Assembly (NCBI RefSeq): GCF_030316765.1
Contig: NZ_JASZYT010000004.1
Coordinates: forward strand, 372,001-436,000
Direction of reading: 5' to 3'
Source of the DNA: Variovorax saccharolyticus
GTDB taxonomy: Bacteria > Pseudomonadota > Gammaproteobacteria > Burkholderiales > Burkholderiaceae_C
Length of the DNA: 64,000 bases
Below, piece by piece: positions 17,689 through 26,755 of the stretch. The translations under genes were made by a program, and so were the position numbers. How positions within the stretch are numbered: the first letter of the stretch is position 1; each line of letters starts with the position of its first letter. The notes below the pieces were generated by a model. The model made no database searches, was not told where the DNA came from, and saw nothing but the letters and a program-made list of their open reading frames with translations.

Positions 17689-17960
17689 TGATGTCTCCTT
17701 GAGAGGGTTGCAGGGACCCCCAAGGTGCGACGCCATCCTGCGTGCATCCAGTCCCGCCGCGCGTGATCTCGCGTCGGAGGCTGCGCCCTCGACATGCATG
17801 CGGTGGACTACAGGCCAGGCACGCGCTTGACGCCAGTGCGGTGCGCGACTGCGCTTTGCAGCGGCCCACAAGTCGGCCGTCACTGACAGGCGCTTGCGCT
17901 TTCCCCTGAGGCACCAGGTGCGTTCGCGAGACCAAGGTGGTGGTTCACAGGAGCAAATCC

Positions 17961-18146
17961 ATGAACACCCCTCGGAAGTACGCGGACAACGAAGAGCCGG
18001 AATTGGGCGCTGAAGAGTCGATCCCGCTGGACGGCAAGGATCCCGAAGGCGAGGAAATGATGAAGGATCTGGGCCGCGATGAGACGAAGAAGGCGGGGGC
18101 GGAGGAGAAGCCTGATCCGCTTCCCGAGCAGTTTCCGGCCAGCTGA
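17961..18146 (+). CDS. Small acidic hypothetical protein, 61 aa
   Basis: Begins at ATG 17961 with CAGGAG upstream, preferred over an ATG at 17937 that lacks such a site. Highly charged and probably disordered (Glu/Asp/Lys-rich, ending EKPDPLPEQFPAS). No family recognised. It diverges from the glycine-zipper gene across about 270 bases in which I see no clear operator. Confidence 0.6.
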   Translation: MNTPRKYADNEEPELGAEESIPLDGKDPEGEEMMKDLGRDETKKAGAEEKPDPLPEQFPAS

Positions 18147-18160
18147 GCCGCAGACTGTGG

Positions 18161-18586
18161 TCATTCACCCATCACGCACAGCCAGTGCCACTGCACGACG
18201 CGATGACTGCAGTACTTCGCGACTATGCGGTTGACCTGGCCCGTGGGGTCTGAGGGATCCCGGCGCCGGTCGACCCATTGCAGCGCCTCGTAGAGGTCGT
18301 TCGAATCGCCCGCCAGGTCGTACCTGTCCAGCAAGGCGTTGCTGAGCTCGACATTGGAAAGTTCGTCGCCGGTCGCAGCCTGGTTGCGCAGTGCATCGAA
18401 GTGGGAAGGCGCGTCGCTGGACGCGTCGCTTGGGTGGGCCACGGGGTGCCTGATCGCTGCATCGACACTCCCGGCCTGGCCGCGCCAGAACAAGACCAGC
18501 AGGACGCAGGCGAGCAGCGCCACGACGTAGCGCGGCGAGCCGCGGGTCGCGGCCGCGTTCAGGTAGCGAAGGGATCGGTCGAACAT
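18161..18586 (-). CDS. Single-pass membrane hypothetical protein, 141 aa
   Basis: An N-terminal basic segment is followed by one transmembrane helix (about residues 20-35, YVVALLACVLLVLFW). A soluble domain of about 100 residues with paired helices (FDALRNQAATGDELSNVELSNALLDRY) ends in a Cys-containing tail. It lies 13 bases downstream of the DUF3563-like gene and is probably co-transcribed with it. No family recognised. Confidence 0.65.
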   Translation of the reverse strand: MFDRSLRYLNAAATRGSPRYVVALLACVLLVLFWRGQAGSVDAAIRHPVAHPSDASSDAPSHFDALRNQAATGDELSNVELSNALLDRYDLAGDSNDLYEALQWVDRRRDPSDPTGQVNRIVAKYCSHRVVQWHWLCVMGE

Positions 18587-18599
18587 GGACGAGCGCTCC

Positions 18600-18875
18600 T
18601 CAGAGCACAGGTGGCATCGAGCGGCGCGTCTCCTGCGCGCGATCCCAGGCCACGCTGCGGCGTTCCAGGTCGGCCGGATCGGAGGCTTCGGCGAGGTAGC
18701 GGTCGCGCGCCAGCTGTGCGTCGGCTCCGGCCACCCACTGGGTCACCTGAGCGACGGCCTTGCGCAGTTCCCCTATCAGCGCCGAGGCGTCCGGCATGCG
18801 GTTTGTGGTGTCGCGGCCGCCGTCGAAGACGTCGAAGCCGGCGTCGGAAGGCAGTAGGGGCTTGGCGGTGTTCAT
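18600..18875 (-). CDS. Small DUF3563-like protein, 91 aa
   Basis: The C-terminal half (DRYLAEASDPADLERR) resembles the conserved core of DUF3563-type small proteins, which have the pattern YLA.A.D..DLERR. The N-terminal half is variable. Function is unknown. It starts a two-gene leftward unit with the 141-aa membrane protein. Confidence 0.6.
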   Translation of the reverse strand: MNTAKPLLPSDAGFDVFDGGRDTTNRMPDASALIGELRKAVAQVTQWVAGADAQLARDRYLAEASDPADLERRSVAWDRAQETRRSMPPVL

Positions 18876-19004
18876 GGCGCTGTCCTTGTGTCGATCAGCG
18901 ATGGCTGCTCGTTGGACGCATGGTCGTCATGTTCGCGCCGCCCGGCGCGCCTGCGTTCAATAGTGACCGGCGAGCCCTGCCGTGGCCCGCCTCGAACCTG
19001 TGCC

Positions 19005-20738
19005 CTACTTCTCGTAGCGCACGACGCCGTCCCACCGCGACAGTTGGGCCGGCTCTTCAAGCTGTCTGCACTGGGCCTGCAGCCAGCGCACGCGGGCGTC
19101 GTCCGCGCACCCGAGCGCGCCGATCGCCGCCTGGAGCGCCGGCAGGTCGGCGGCATGGCGCAAGCCTTCCAGCCTGCGCAACAGGATTTCCCACTGCGCC
19201 GCATGGCCAGGCGACGACAGGCCGCGTGCGGGATCAATCACCTCGTAGACATCGAAGAGGGTCTCCATCCCGGTCAGGGCCACGCGCGCGGCCCGGACGA
19301 AGGGCGTGCGCGTCGCGTCCAGGAGCTTGGCCACCTCTTCGGTGACCAGCAATGGCGCATCGAGCCGGCCGGGCTTGGTGAGTGCCTCCACGCGCGACGC
19401 GCAGTTGACCGAAGTGCCCAGCAAGCCGTATTTGAAATGCCGGCTCGACGTCATCGAGCCGGCCAGCACCTGCCCCTTGGCGATGGCGATGCCGCAGACC
19501 GGACCCGACGGCGAGTCCAGGGACTGCAGGGAGGTGGTCTTCAGCTGCTCGATGATCCGCAGCGCGCAGTCGACGGCCAGCTGGGCCTGGTCGGCCTGCT
19601 CGAAAGGCACGCCCCAGGCGGCGAAGCAGCCGTCGCCCTGGTAGTCGATCACGGTTCCCTCGTGCGCGAAGACCTCGCGCGAGACGACGTCCATCATGCT
19701 TCGAAGCTCCTTCTGCCACCGGAGCAGGTCCGTCGCCGCGGCCTCCGTGGAAAGGCAGAAGCCGCGCAGATCGAAGATCAGCGTGGTGGCCTCCATGACA
19801 CGGGGGTCGCCTTCCGCACTCGATCGGCCGCCGGGGCGCATCAGGAGGTCGACCACCTTCGGCGAGAAGTACTGGGCCATATGGGCCTGCCTCTGGGCCA
19901 CCAGGTGCTGGCGCGTCAGCGTGCTGACCAGGCTCAGGTAGCCGGCCGCGATGTCCGTGTTCTCGATCGGCAAGCTGCGTTCGCCGACGACGTAGAGCAC
20001 GATCGGCGCACCGGCGGCGCTGCGTTCGATCAGGCAGGCCCCGACCGTGCGGGTCGTGTCGTGCACGGTGGCATCGATCGCGTGCGAGCTTGCGTGATTG
20101 AAGAAGGCGACCGAGCCATCGAGCTGGAGCGCGTCGCCGATGACTCTGCGGCTGAGCACCGGCGCGCGTTCGCCGTCGCGCGAGCAGGTGGCGAGCATGC
20201 GCGACGAGGCCATGTCCTGCGGATGCGCCTCGACCACATAGGCCGAACTCACGGCCGGGGACAGCACTTGCACCAGGAAGGCGCAAGCCTTCTGCAGCAC
20301 CTCGCCTTCGGCGTGCGCCTCGCCGAAAAGCCGGGGCAGCGCCAGCGCCGACTGCAGCATCAGTTGCGGGTCCAGGGTCGCGAAATTCACGGCCGTCAGC
20401 TTGAGCGCGGTGGCCATCGTCTGCTCGATCTGGCCGCCGAGCTCGAGCACCTTCAGGCGCAGGGGGCCGACCCGCAATTCGTCGTGCAAGCGCAGCGCAC
20501 AGCGCTGGCCGGGCCCGAGCTTCATGCCGTTGACCAGGGTTCCCACCTTGCTGTGATCCTCGACCACCCAGCCTTGTCCGGTCGGAACGAGCCGCGCATG
20601 CAGCCGGGACACGCTGACGTGATCGCCCTCGACCTGGATCTGGCAGTCGGGCGAGCGTCCGATCGTCACGGGTTCGGCGGTGTTGAAGTCGAGCCGCTCG
20701 ACTGCGCCGGCAGCCGTCGCTTGCAGGATCAGGCGCAT
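19005..20738 (-). CDS. FHA domain / class III adenylate-guanylate cyclase
   Basis: A 577-aa signalling protein. The N-terminal FHA phosphothreonine-binding domain spans about residues 15-95 (VTIGRSPDCQI, SRLHARL, GTLVNG). A central GAF-like region is at about 105-290. The class III cyclase homology domain is at about 315-500, with metal-binding Asp323 (LIFDLRGF) and Asp369 (YQGDGCFAAWG) and the transition-state Asn/Arg pair in SVNCASRVE. Nucleotide specificity (ATP or GTP) cannot be decided here. The divergent kinase 120 bases away is an obvious source of phosphothreonine for the FHA domain. It would make cAMP or cGMP in the cytoplasm; no transmembrane segment is seen. Confidence 0.9.
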   Translation of the reverse strand: MRLILQATAAGAVERLDFNTAEPVTIGRSPDCQIQVEGDHVSVSRLHARLVPTGQGWVVEDHSKVGTLVNGMKLGPGQRCALRLHDELRVGPLRLKVLELGGQIEQTMATALKLTAVNFATLDPQLMLQSALALPRLFGEAHAEGEVLQKACAFLVQVLSPAVSSAYVVEAHPQDMASSRMLATCSRDGERAPVLSRRVIGDALQLDGSVAFFNHASSHAIDATVHDTTRTVGACLIERSAAGAPIVLYVVGERSLPIENTDIAAGYLSLVSTLTRQHLVAQRQAHMAQYFSPKVVDLLMRPGGRSSAEGDPRVMEATTLIFDLRGFCLSTEAAATDLLRWQKELRSMMDVVSREVFAHEGTVIDYQGDGCFAAWGVPFEQADQAQLAVDCALRIIEQLKTTSLQSLDSPSGPVCGIAIAKGQVLAGSMTSSRHFKYGLLGTSVNCASRVEALTKPGRLDAPLLVTEEVAKLLDATRTPFVRAARVALTGMETLFDVYEVIDPARGLSSPGHAAQWEILLRRLEGLRHAADLPALQAAIGALGCADDARVRWLQAQCRQLEEPAQLSRWDGVVRYEK

Positions 20739-20812
20739 GGCAGGTCCTGCAAGGAAGGCGCCGGAAGTGCATCTTCAGGAAAACCCGGTGATGGGTCACT
20801 GTCCGCGCTGAT

Positions 20813-20830
20813 GTTCATTGATAATCATTT
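20813..20830. promoter_or_regulatory. AT-rich Fur-box-like site in divergent promoter
   Basis: GATAATCATT with flanking TTCATT in the gap between cyclase and kinase genes matches the right-hand ten bases of the Fur consensus core, but only about 12 of 19 positions overall. It stands out as AT-rich in a GC-rich region and may simply be promoter DNA. Confidence 0.3.
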
Positions 20831-20858
20831 AAGCATCCATGGTCGTTGCGAAGGCGTC

Positions 20859-23800
20859 ATGTCAGAAAAAAAAGAAAGCGGGCCGGCCCGTGTCGATCTC
20901 ACTGTCGAGGGGCATGGCGGGTCGTTTCTGGACATGCTCGCGCAGGCCTCGCCGGTGCCCGAGGCGCGCCTGCGGGGCTCGGGCTTGCGGCCGTTGCCTG
21001 GCACCAGCCTCCTCGACGGCAGGTTCGCCATCCGGCGCCAGATCGGCGAGGGTGGCATGGGCGTGGTGTTCGAAGCCTATGACGAGCTCAGGCGCAGCGC
21101 CGTCGCGATCAAGACGCTGAGCTGGCTCGACTCAGGCAGCGTCTACCGGCTGAAGAACGAGTTCCGCTCCCTGGCCGAGATCCGCCACCCGAACCTGTGC
21201 CGCCTGCACGAGTTGTTCAGCGACGAGGGCTGGTTCTTCAGCATGGAGATGGTGGACGGCGAGCGCTTCGACGCCTGGGTGCGTCCCGAGGGGCGGCTCG
21301 ACGTGCAACGCCTGCGCACCGCCCTCGCGAAGTTGCTGGACGGCGTGATGGCGATCCATGCGGCCGGCATGCTGCACCGGGATCTGAAATCGTCGAACGT
21401 GCTCGTCGACAAGGACGGCCGCGTCGTGGTCCTGGACTTCGGCCTGGTCGTGGACGGACATGCCGGCGCCACCGTACGCCCGGCGGCCGATCTCGGAATC
21501 AGCGGCACGCCCGGCTACATGGCACCCGAGCAGACCTGGAGCGCGCCGCACGCGCTGCCGACGACCGCCAGCGACATGTACGCGATCGGCTCGATCCTGT
21601 TCACGGCACTGACCGGCAGGCTGCCGTTCGAAGGGCCGCTCGCCGACGTGCTCGAGCGCAAGCGCCAGCAGGCCGCACCGCCCGTGCGCAACCTGTGCGC
21701 GGACGCGCCGCACGACCTGGCCGAGTTGTGCGACGCCCTGCTGCAACGCGACCCCGCGGCGCGGCCCGACGCGGCACGGATGCAGGCGGCCCTCGCCCGA
21801 GCGAACGCGCCGGACGCGCAAGGCGGCACGGCGCCGCTCGCCGCGTCGGCCACCGCACAGGCGGAACCGACGGGCCCGGCGCCGCGGGCCGATGTCCTGC
21901 TCGGCCGGGAGAGCGAGATGGCCGCGCTGCACGCTGCCCATGCGTCGATGCTGGCCGGCCGCCCGGTCATGATGTTCGTCAGCGGCGAGTCGGGCATGGG
22001 CAAGAGTGCGCTGCTGCATGCCTTCCTCGACCAGGTGCGAGCCGATGGGCGCTCGGTCGCGCTCGAGGGCCGCTGCTACGACCGCGAGAGCGTGCCGTTC
22101 AAGGCCTTCGACTCGGTGATGGACGAGCTCGGCAGCCACCTGCACGGCCTTTCGCACGCGGAAGCCGGCGAACTGATGCCGCGCGAGATGTACGCCTTGG
22201 CCCGTCTCTTCCCCGTGCTCGAACGGGTCGAGGCCGTGGCCCGGGCGCCGAAGAAACCGACGCCCGACCTGCAGGATCTGCGGCTGCGCGCCTTCGCCGC
22301 GCTGAGCGAACTGCTCGGACGCATGCGCGACCGGCGGCCGCTCGTCATCTTCGTGGACGACCTGCAATGGACAGACAGCGATTCGATCGTCGTCTTCGAG
22401 TACCTGTTGAGCCAGCCGGAGCCGACGCCGTTCCTGTGGGTGGCGACCCACCGCAGCGAAGGCGCGAAGGACAACGCGCTGTTGCAGAAGATCCTCGGCA
22501 TCCCGGCCCGGAGTCCGCAAGTGGAGTGCCGTTCGTTGCATGTGGGTCCTCTGCCGCCGGCCGTGTCGGTGCAGCTGGCGCAGCGGTTGCTCGGCTCGGC
22601 TCGCAGCGCGGACTTCGGCGCGATCGCTGCCGAAGGCGGTGGCAGTCCATTCTTCGTCGGTGAACTGGTGCGCCTGGCGCTCTCGGACTGGCGGACGGGG
22701 GCCGGCCCGGACCGGTTCACGCTGGGCCAGAGCGTGGACCGGCACATCGGACTGCTGCCCGAGAAGGCGCGCGAGGTGCTCAACGTGCTGGCGGTCGCGG
22801 GCCGCCCGATCTCGGCGCAGCTGGCCGTGGACGCGGCCCATGCGACGCACGAAGCGCTCGATGCCTTGCTGTTCGAGCGGCTCGCGCGTACGGCGAGGGT
22901 GAGTGCGCACAGCCGCGTACTGGAGTGCTATCACGACAAGATCCGCGAATCGGTGGCCGATGCCCTGGCCCCGGCCGAGCTGCGCCGCGTGCACGCCAGC
23001 CTGGCCGAGGCGCTCTCCATGCATGCGGATGCGCAGCCGGAACACCTGGCGCTGCACTTCCATGGCGCCGGCGACGGCCAGCGTGCCAGCGTCCACTACG
23101 AGAAGGCGGGCGACGTCTTCGCCGCCGCGCTGGCTTTCGAATTCGCTTCCCGCCAATACCGGCAGTGCCTGGACCTGATCGAGCTCGACCCGCCGCGCTT
23201 CCGGCGGGTGCAGGTCAAGCTCGCCGCGATGCTGGCGTCGATGGGCAACAGCCGCGAGGCCGCGGCGGTCTATCGCGCCGCCAGCGTCGGTGCGGCGCCG
23301 CAGGAGGCGCTCGACTTCAAGCGCGCGGCGGCGCACCTGCTCAGCACCAGCGGCTACATCGACGAGGCGCGCGTGCTGCTGGGCGAGGTGCTTGCCGCCG
23401 TCGGCCTGTCGATGCCGCGCTCGCCGCAGGCAGCGATCTTCGCGGCGCTGGCTTCGCGCTTCATGCTCATGTGCAGGGGGCTGAAGATCGATCCAGCGGC
23501 AACGCCCGGGCCGGGCGAGCAGGCCCGGCTGGGCGCGATGTGGTCGGTGGTCCAGGGTTCGGTCGGCAACGATCCGTTCGTGATGGTCGACATGGCGGCC
23601 CGCTATGCCCGGCTGGCCCTGAACACCGGCTCGGCGGCGCATGCGGCGCGGGCGCTGTCGATGGAGGCCTACATGGCCAGCTTCGACGGCCCGGGCACGC
23701 GCGCAAAGACGGAGCCGATCCTGCTGCAGGCCGAGCGCCTGGCCGCCGAGGTGTCGCAGAACGAACTCACGGGCTGGGTGCGCGAGATCCGCGGCTGCGT

Positions 23801-24674
23801 GCTGGCGCACGAAGGCCGCTTCACCGATGCCCAGCCGGTGCTGCAGGACGCGCTGGACTGGCTGGGCTCCCAATGCACGGAGGTGCCTTTCGAGCTGGCC
23901 AGCACCCATCTCTACACCGTGAACGTGGCGAACCATCTGGGCGAATTTGCCCGGACCTCGACCACGGCACCCGGCATCGTCGAGAACGCCTTGCGGCGCG
24001 GCGACCAGTACCTGGCCTGCGGCGTGGTCAGTTTTGCGGCGCCTGCCTTGCTGGCGCACCGCGGCCTGGCCGACGCGGGCCCGCGCATCGGCCAGGCCAA
24101 GGCCAGCTACCAGGTCCAGAGCGTCTACCAATGGGCGGACTACCTGATCCTCCTGGCCGACATGAACCTCGCGCTCTACGAAGGCCAGCCGGCGCGCGGC
24201 ATGCTGCTGGCAGCCCGCCAGTGGCCGGCGCTCCAGAAGTCGCAACTGCTGCGCATGAAGACGGCCTTTGGCCTCGTCAGCTTCTACCGGGCCGCTTGCG
24301 CAGTGGCTGCCGCTCGGCAAGGCTCGACCGACGTCGCCGCTGCCATGGGTATCGCCAGGACCACGGCCGCGCAGTTAAAAAGCAGCCGGCTGCCCCACCT
24401 GCCCGGCTGGGCCGCTGTGATCGAAGCCGGCCTGGCGTGCGAGAAGCAGCAACCCGATCGGGCATCGGCCTTGTTGCAGGCGGCCACGGCGATCTTCGAC
24501 GCCACCGGATTGAAGCTGTACGGCGCCGCCGCGCGGCGCAGACAGGGGCAGTTGATGGGCGGCGAGGCAGGGCGGGCGATGTCGATCGCCGGAGAGGCCG
24601 TCATGCACGCGCAGGGCGTGATCGACCTCGAAGCGACAACCGAGATGCTGGCACCGGGCTGCCGGGCCCGGTGA
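20859..24674 (+). CDS. Ser/Thr kinase fused to AAA ATPase and TPR-like region
   Basis: A 1271-aa multidomain regulator, PknK-like in architecture. The kinase domain spans about residues 55-310: glycine loop GEGGMGVVFEA, Lys85 in VAIK, HRDLKSSN with Asp175, DFG Asp193, and APEQ. A STAND/AAA_16-type ATPase follows from about 345: LLGRESE, Walker A GESGMGKS with Lys382, Walker B FVDDLQW with Asp500-501. The last ~500 residues are helical and TPR-like (repeats of EKAGDVFAAALAFEFA type). Start chosen at ATG 20859, preceded by GAAGG. It is probably a cytoplasmic stress or metabolite-sensing kinase. Likely partners are the divergent FHA-cyclase and the convergent lipoxygenase, which is inference from position. 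Confidence 0.92.
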   Translation: MSEKKESGPARVDLTVEGHGGSFLDMLAQASPVPEARLRGSGLRPLPGTSLLDGRFAIRRQIGEGGMGVVFEAYDELRRSAVAIKTLSWLDSGSVYRLKNEFRSLAEIRHPNLCRLHELFSDEGWFFSMEMVDGERFDAWVRPEGRLDVQRLRTALAKLLDGVMAIHAAGMLHRDLKSSNVLVDKDGRVVVLDFGLVVDGHAGATVRPAADLGISGTPGYMAPEQTWSAPHALPTTASDMYAIGSILFTALTGRLPFEGPLADVLERKRQQAAPPVRNLCADAPHDLAELCDALLQRDPAARPDAARMQAALARANAPDAQGGTAPLAASATAQAEPTGPAPRADVLLGRESEMAALHAAHASMLAGRPVMMFVSGESGMGKSALLHAFLDQVRADGRSVALEGRCYDRESVPFKAFDSVMDELGSHLHGLSHAEAGELMPREMYALARLFPVLERVEAVARAPKKPTPDLQDLRLRAFAALSELLGRMRDRRPLVIFVDDLQWTDSDSIVVFEYLLSQPEPTPFLWVATHRSEGAKDNALLQKILGIPARSPQVECRSLHVGPLPPAVSVQLAQRLLGSARSADFGAIAAEGGGSPFFVGELVRLALSDWRTGAGPDRFTLGQSVDRHIGLLPEKAREVLNVLAVAGRPISAQLAVDAAHATHEALDALLFERLARTARVSAHSRVLECYHDKIRESVADALAPAELRRVHASLAEALSMHADAQPEHLALHFHGAGDGQRASVHYEKAGDVFAAALAFEFASRQYRQCLDLIELDPPRFRRVQVKLAAMLASMGNSREAAAVYRAASVGAAPQEALDFKRAAAHLLSTSGYIDEARVLLGEVLAAVGLSMPRSPQAAIFAALASRFMLMCRGLKIDPAATPGPGEQARLGAMWSVVQGSVGNDPFVMVDMAARYARLALNTGSAAHAARALSMEAYMASFDGPGTRAKTEPILLQAERLAAEVSQNELTGWVREIRGCVLAHEGRFTDAQPVLQDALDWLGSQCTEVPFELASTHLYTVNVANHLGEFARTSTTAPGIVENALRRGDQYLACGVVSFAAPALLAHRGLADAGPRIGQAKASYQVQSVYQWADYLILLADMNLALYEGQPARGMLLAARQWPALQKSQLLRMKTAFGLVSFYRAACAVAAARQGSTDVAAAMGIARTTAAQLKSSRLPHLPGWAAVIEAGLACEKQQPDRASALLQAATAIFDATGLKLYGAAARRRQGQLMGGEAGRAMSIAGEAVMHAQGVIDLEATTEMLAPGCRAR

Positions 24675-24687
24675 CCTGGCGCCGGCG

Positions 24688-26685
24688 CTAGATGCTGATG
24701 CTGTTGGGGACCCTGGACGGCACCTGGAATAGATAGGGAATCGGCCGCTCGAGGTTGCGCTGGTGGATCGTGATCTCGGCCTGCGCCAGCGCGGCCTGGA
24801 AGGCTTCCAGCGCCTTCTGGGCCCCGGGGTCCGCGAAGTGCGGGTATTGCGGGTTGGCGGCGTAGTGCCCCAGCGCATCGAACTGCACGCTGCTGAGCAG
24901 GTACACGAAGGACACGGTGTACAGCGCGACGTCCAGCGGCGGGAGCCACTCCAGAACCTGCGACGCGCGATCGATCTTGTCTTCGTGCGTCGGTGCGGCC
25001 TTGTAGATTGCGGCGGCCACGCTGGGCGCGAAGCCCGCGAAGGGGTACTGGCCGTAGTTGACCGACGCGTGCAGGGGGCCCGCGGTGTAGATCATCTGGG
25101 CGACGACCTGGGCGAGCTGCTCGCGCGTGCCCAGCGTGGTCGGAAAGCCCGACAGGTTGCCGTGCTGCGGCGAGCCGAGTTCCTGCACCCAGGCCATGAG
25201 TTCCGGGTCGGACGCGACCGCCGCGTCGTCCTTGTAGTAGATCTTCACGTAGTCGGCAACGAAGTCCTGGATGGCCTTCCACAGCAGCAAGGTGTCGTCG
25301 CGGAACGGGTAGTCCGCCAGTTGGTCCATGCCGCGCAGCGAGAAGATCGTGTCGGGGCTGTTCTCGCCCCAGCGCCAGGCCTTGCGCGCCTCGTTGACCA
25401 TCTGCAGCGTCCAGTCGATGCGGGCGCCGACGTTGGCCGCCACCACGCCCCCCGGAACGATGAGGTTGTGCGAGGCACCGTCGTTGATGCTGATCGTGAA
25501 CCGCAGATGCGGCGCCAGCAGCTGGAACAGCGGATGTTCCTTCGCCAGCTGGCGGTGCGTGGCGATGGCAACGGCCTCCATGATCAGGTGGCAATCCCCC
25601 AGATGGGCGACCGACTCGTGCTGAATCGCACAGGCGACGTTGACGAAGTACTTGGCGATCTTCCACTTCAGGCGATCGGCATCGTTCGCACCGAAGGCAT
25701 CGGTCGGGCTGAAGATGGCCGAGCCCGGGACCTGCCCCAACTGGATCGCGATCGGCTGCAACGCACCGGCCTGGCCATGACCTGCGCCATAGACCGGCGG
25801 ATAGCCCGTGGGAGGCGACGCGTTCCAATAGAACAGGGCGATGGGCGAGGGAAGGTAGCGGTGCTTGCCGTGCAGGTCGCTCTCCTTGGATGACAGATCG
25901 CCGTCGCCGATCAGCGCGGCGTAGTCGCAGGCGTAGAGCGTGCCGGCGGCGACCATGTCGGACAGCTTCAAGGTGGTGGGGCCGCCCAGGCTCTCGACGG
26001 TCACCGTATCGGGGATCGTCATCTTGGCCTGCAATTCGCGCCAGACCAGCGCCTTGCTGCCTGTCGGCTTGTCGTGCACGACGCGGCGCAGGTTGGTGGT
26101 GTTGAAGCCGGCCACTTGCAGGTAGCCGAAGAACCAGTCCTGCTGGCACGGCCTGCCGTCCTCGAGCCGCATCCAGTCCTTCGACTCGATCGCCATCATC
26201 TGCGGCTTGGGCAGCGTGACGACCAGCTTCTCGTAGTCCGCCTCGGTTTCGGCTTGGAGGAACTTCGACCGCACCATGTCGAACAGTGTCGACTTCAGGA
26301 TCGCCGTAGGCCCTTCCTGGACCGCCTCTTCGGCGGCGGCATACATGCCGTCGATCAGCTTCTGGACATCCTGCCTGATCTGGAAGAGCTTAGAGAAACC
26401 ACCCACCCAGTCCTCCTGAAACTCCTTCTCGAGGAAGTTGAGCACATTCACGGCGAAGTTCTCGGCGATCTCCGCACTGGTCTGCGCGACCAGTGCGTTG
26501 TAGGCGGCGCTGAACTCCTCGCCGGCGGGCACGCCCGCGCACATCGGCACCGCATCGAGATTCGGGTAGCTTCGAACGTAGTTGTAGGCCGTGCGGGCCA
26601 ACGACAGCTGCAATGCGCGCGCCTCCGTCTGCGCATCGGTGGACGGGCTCGGCAAGGTGGGGATGGAGGCGTTCATCGCGCGCAT
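24688..26685 (-). CDS. Lipoxygenase
   Basis: A 665-aa non-heme iron lipoxygenase, which dioxygenates polyunsaturated fatty acids to hydroperoxides. The iron ligands are all visible: His361 and His366 in the HESVAHLGDCH segment, His539 and Asn543 in HASVNYGQYPF, and the C-terminal carboxylate of Ile665 (final residues NSISI). THRQLAKEHPLFQLLAPH is the usual second-helix signature. No PLAT domain and no signal peptide are seen, so it is probably cytoplasmic, unlike secreted Pseudomonas LoxA. I took ATG 26685; ATG 26676 three codons later is equally possible, and neither has a strong ribosome-binding site. It diverges from a Crp-family gene across 70 bases and converges on the kinase gene with only 13 bases between stops. 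Confidence 0.95.
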   Translation of the reverse strand: MRAMNASIPTLPSPSTDAQTEARALQLSLARTAYNYVRSYPNLDAVPMCAGVPAGEEFSAAYNALVAQTSAEIAENFAVNVLNFLEKEFQEDWVGGFSKLFQIRQDVQKLIDGMYAAAEEAVQEGPTAILKSTLFDMVRSKFLQAETEADYEKLVVTLPKPQMMAIESKDWMRLEDGRPCQQDWFFGYLQVAGFNTTNLRRVVHDKPTGSKALVWRELQAKMTIPDTVTVESLGGPTTLKLSDMVAAGTLYACDYAALIGDGDLSSKESDLHGKHRYLPSPIALFYWNASPPTGYPPVYGAGHGQAGALQPIAIQLGQVPGSAIFSPTDAFGANDADRLKWKIAKYFVNVACAIQHESVAHLGDCHLIMEAVAIATHRQLAKEHPLFQLLAPHLRFTISINDGASHNLIVPGGVVAANVGARIDWTLQMVNEARKAWRWGENSPDTIFSLRGMDQLADYPFRDDTLLLWKAIQDFVADYVKIYYKDDAAVASDPELMAWVQELGSPQHGNLSGFPTTLGTREQLAQVVAQMIYTAGPLHASVNYGQYPFAGFAPSVAAAIYKAAPTHEDKIDRASQVLEWLPPLDVALYTVSFVYLLSSVQFDALGHYAANPQYPHFADPGAQKALEAFQAALAQAEITIHQRNLERPIPYLFQVPSRVPNSISI

Positions 26686-26755
26686 GATAGGTTCTGCGGG
26701 TCCGAAAGCGAACTCGATCGTGAGTCTAGGCGTCGGTCGCAAGCGAGGAGCAGGT

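Noticed and set aside
18888..20858. Very long open frame upstream of the kinase on the + strand
   Set aside because: It is the antisense of the FHA/cyclase gene; the kinase starts at 20859.
21132..24320. Long - strand frame opposite the kinase gene
   Set aside because: Composition is Arg/His/Gln-rich with no domains; the + strand product has all kinase and ATPase motifs.
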